Assembly (NCBI RefSeq): GCF_900637185.1
Contig: NZ_LR134352.1
Coordinates: forward strand, 3,958,001 to 4,022,000
Direction of reading: 5' to 3'
Source: Nocardia asteroides
GTDB taxonomy: Bacteria; Actinomycetota; Actinomycetes; Mycobacteriales; Mycobacteriaceae
Length of the DNA: 64,000 nucleotides
Shown one piece after another: positions 62,160 through 64,000 of this stretch (positions are counted from its first letter, which is position 1; each line of letters begins with the position of its first letter). The translations under genes were made by a program, and so were the position numbers. The notes under the pieces are model-generated. The model saw only the letters and a program-made list of their open reading frames with translations, was not told where the DNA came from and did not search any database.

Positions 62160-63412
62160 TGCGGCCTCCCGGCATGGTCGAGTTCGGCGGTCGGGAACGA
62201 CAGGGGGACAAGGGCTTCCACCTCGTCGGCGGCCAGTGCGACACCGGCGCCGGGGAAGCGGGCCGCGTAGGCGGCCGCGCGCGCCACCACATTCGGGTCG
62301 GCGACCCGGTCCAGCAGGACGCTGAGCCGGTCGGCGTCGAGGTCGGCCGCGCGCAGGGTGCCCGCCAGGCCGAGCCGGTCCAGGGCGCGGCCCCAGTAGG
62401 GCTGGTCGGCCTGGACCGCGCAGATCACCTGCGGCACACCGGCGCGCAGCGCGGCCGCGGTGGTCCCGGCGCCGCCGTGGTGGACCGCGGCGACGCAGCG
62501 TGGGAACACCGTGGCGTGGTCGACCTGGTCGACGATCGCGACCTGGTCCGACAGCTCCGGTTCGATGCCTGCCCAGCCCGCGGCCAGCAGCAGCCGCCTG
62601 CCGCGCCGACCGCAGGCGGTGCGCAGCATGCGCACCAGCTCGGCCGGATCGTCGACGGCCATCGACCCGAACCCCACATAGATCGGCGCTGCGCCCGCGT
62701 CCAGCCACGCCGTCAGCGCGGGATCGGCTGGGCCGCCCAGGAATCCGGCGGTGTCGACGGCGAAGCCGGTGACCGGGTGCCGGGCGGGCAGTTCCGCCGC
62801 GAGGCCGGGGAACAGCTCGATGTCGTAGGCCTGGATCGACACCCGGTTCGGCAGCGGGTGTTCCACGATCCCGAACTCGGCCAGCGGTTCGGCCAGGGCG
62901 GCGTCGCGCGCCCAGCGCAGACCCGACCAGATCCGCCGGTTGAGCGCACCGGGGATCCGCGCGCCCCACGCGGTGGGCAGCACGGGGACGGACCGGTTCG
63001 GATGGATGGGGAAGAAATGCACCGCGGCCAGCGGCAGACCGACCCGCCGGGCGGCCTTCTCGGCCGCCTCCTCGCCCGCCATCCCGGTCACCAGCACGTC
63101 GTGACCGGGTGCCAGCGCGAGCAGATCGCGCACCGCCTCGGCCACCCCGCGTCGCTGCAGATCCAGCACGGCGTGCCAGCGCTGCCGGGGGCTCAGGCTG
63201 CGGAAGCGCCGGTCGGCGTGCTGGGTGCGCAGCAACTCGGCGCTGTCGCGGCCGAAGGCGACGGCGGGGACGCCGTGCGCGGTGGCGAATCCGACCAGAT
63301 TGGGGGACAGGGCGAGCGTCACCGAGTGCCCGCGAGCCAGCAGCTCGCGGGCCAGCAGGATGCCCGGTTGGGCATCCCCGCGGCTCCCGGTGAAGGCCAG
63401 CAGTGCGCGCAT
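62156..63412 (-). CDS. GT1-family glycosyltransferase, cassette copy 2
   Basis: 418 aa from ATG 63412, 2 bp after the PapA-like stop. LLAFTGSRGDAQPGILLAREL at the N-terminus and AAVHHGGAGTTAAALRAGVPQV with DQPYWGRALDRLG at the C-terminus match copy 1. It lacks the about 40-residue linker insert (VDTAGFLGGPADPALTAWLD goes straight to APIYVGFGSM), so it is the more ordinary form. Sugar donor and acceptor unknown. Confidence 0.92.
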   Translation of the reverse strand: MRALLAFTGSRGDAQPGILLARELLARGHSVTLALSPNLVGFATAHGVPAVAFGRDSAELLRTQHADRRFRSLSPRQRWHAVLDLQRRGVAEAVRDLLALAPGHDVLVTGMAGEEAAEKAARRVGLPLAAVHFFPIHPNRSVPVLPTAWGARIPGALNRRIWSGLRWARDAALAEPLAEFGIVEHPLPNRVSIQAYDIELFPGLAAELPARHPVTGFAVDTAGFLGGPADPALTAWLDAGAAPIYVGFGSMAVDDPAELVRMLRTACGRRGRRLLLAAGWAGIEPELSDQVAIVDQVDHATVFPRCVAAVHHGGAGTTAAALRAGVPQVICAVQADQPYWGRALDRLGLAGTLRAADLDADRLSVLLDRVADPNVVARAAAYAARFPGAGVALAADEVEALVPLSFPTAELDHAGRPQ

Positions 63413-63414
63413 GC

Positions 63415-64000
63415 TCAGCCCGCGCTCAGCGCTGCCGAGGCGGTGTCGGCGACCGGGGCGTCCGCGACCGGAGCCGCGATGGTGGTGACCGCGTAGATGG
63501 CCCTGGCGAATTCGGTGAGGAAGCGATCCATCACCTCGGCGGGCAGCCCGGCCGGGTACCGGGTGGACACATACAGTCCCTCGGGCCCGCGCACGCACCA
63601 GAAGTACACCTCGTCGGTGGAGTACGACACCGCGCGCAGGGTGCGTCCGCGCAGGTCGGCGACCAGTTCGTAGTCCGGCAGCATCCGGATGTCGAGGAAC
63701 GAGGCGCCGAAGGTGGGACCTTCGAGCGCGCCCGCCATGGCCAGCGACCGGCCCCAGGAGGCGTCGTTGCAGACGTGGGCGCGCTTGAGCGCGAGCCGGG
63801 TGATGTCGAGCGCGGCGGCCATGTCGGCGCCCGCGGGCAGGGTGATGTCGACCGGGACGACGTTGACGAACCAGCCCATCGACTCGAGCCAGGTCAGGTC
63901 GGGCCGGGTCGCGATCGGCATGATCGTGCGGAACCGGTCCTCGCCGAACACCTCTCGCGAGGCCGCGGCCAGGGCGGCGAAGACGGTGACCGAGAGGCGG
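63415..64000 (-). CDS. PapA-like acyltransferase, cassette copy 2 (5' end off window)
   Basis: Only the C-terminal about 195 residues are in view. The frame stays open to position 64000. TIMPIATRPDLTWLESMGWF, FGASFLDIRMLPDYELVADL and LYVSTRYPAGLPAEVMDRFL align with the C-terminal half of the copy-1 protein at 40418. The HxxxD active-site region lies beyond the edge. It is presumably the first gene of cassette copy 2. Confidence 0.85.
   Translation of the reverse strand, partial: RLSVTVFAALAAASREVFGEDRFRTIMPIATRPDLTWLESMGWFVNVVPVDITLPAGADMAAALDITRLALKRAHVCNDASWGRSLAMAGALEGPTFGASFLDIRMLPDYELVADLRGRTLRAVSYSTDEVYFWCVRGPEGLYVSTRYPAGLPAEVMDRFLTEFARAIYAVTTIAAPVADAPVADTASAALSAG

Larger units (their letters stand above)
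58944..64000 (-). repeat. Five-gene export/glycosylation cassette, copy 2 (truncated by edge)
   Basis: Same order and orientation as copy 1 at 35867-41842, with the permease identical in length and the 10-bp permease-acyltransferase gap preserved. The glycosyltransferase lacks the linker insertion of copy 1. The PapA-like gene is cut by the window edge. Confidence 0.9.

Noticed and set aside
1..64000. tRNA, rRNA, IS elements, CRISPR arrays, prophage genes
   Set aside because: None recognised by eye; no transposase or integrase domains, no regular short repeats, no cloverleaf-like sequence with CCA-proximal features.

Overview
This is about 64 kb of very GC-rich DNA with tightly packed, often 4-bp-overlapping genes. 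The proteins are those of a mycolata actinomycete. My best guess is Nocardia or a close Rhodococcus/Mycobacterium relative, because the left half is a near-complete set of homologues of the Mycobacterium tuberculosis DosR (dormancy) regulon. No rRNA, tRNA, IS element, prophage or CRISPR array is visible.

Region A (1-33.1 kb) is a dormancy/hypoxia-type stress island. It holds four universal stress proteins, a CHAD protein, an Rv1733c-like membrane protein, a SHOCT protein, a SulP transporter and a zinc alcohol dehydrogenase. It also holds an Rv2030c-like phosphoribosyltransferase/erythromycin-esterase fusion, a HAD-GH65 disaccharide phosphorylase fusion, two Acg-type nitroreductases, a CBS (Hrp1-like) protein and two flavodoxin-like proteins. 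The rest are an Rv2004c-like kinase fusion, an SDR, PEP synthase, a CtpF-like P-type ATPase, a DUF2267 protein, a PfkB kinase, an ABC-2 exporter and a WS/DGAT (Tgs-like) acyltransferase. Imperfect palindromes resembling the DosR box (GGGACC-WW-NGGCCC) lie in most promoter regions. The best are at 16819-16854 and 29022-29095. The dosR/dosS genes are not in the window.

Region B (33.1-35.7 kb) is a sulfide/persulfide module: a TauE/SafE exporter interrupted by a G7-run frameshift, a 56-aa Cys-rich protein, two CsoR/CstR-type palindromic operators, and a metallo-beta-lactamase/double-rhodanese fusion.

Region C (35.9-41.8 kb) and Region E (58.9-64.0 kb) are two copies of the same five-gene cassette. 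The order is PapA-like acyltransferase, GT1 glycosyltransferase, DrrA-like ATPase, DrrB-like permease, and a second HxxxDG acyltransferase. The copies are in the same orientation with conserved gene junctions. They look like modules for making and exporting an acylated glycolipid or glycosylated secondary metabolite. The second copy runs off the right edge.

Region D (42.2-58.9 kb) lies between the copies. It has a lipid kinase, a small membrane protein, a GH15 trehalase/glucoamylase-like enzyme, a DHA2 exporter, an isolated 33-aa peptide gene between two hairpins, an NTF2-like protein and a lipoprotein. It then has a complete organosulfur-uptake operon (SsuA/B/C-like transporter, flavin monooxygenase, TauD-like dioxygenase, flavoprotein plus two-cluster ferredoxin). 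That operon is preceded by a 25-codon sulfur-type leader peptide and an IclR regulator gene.
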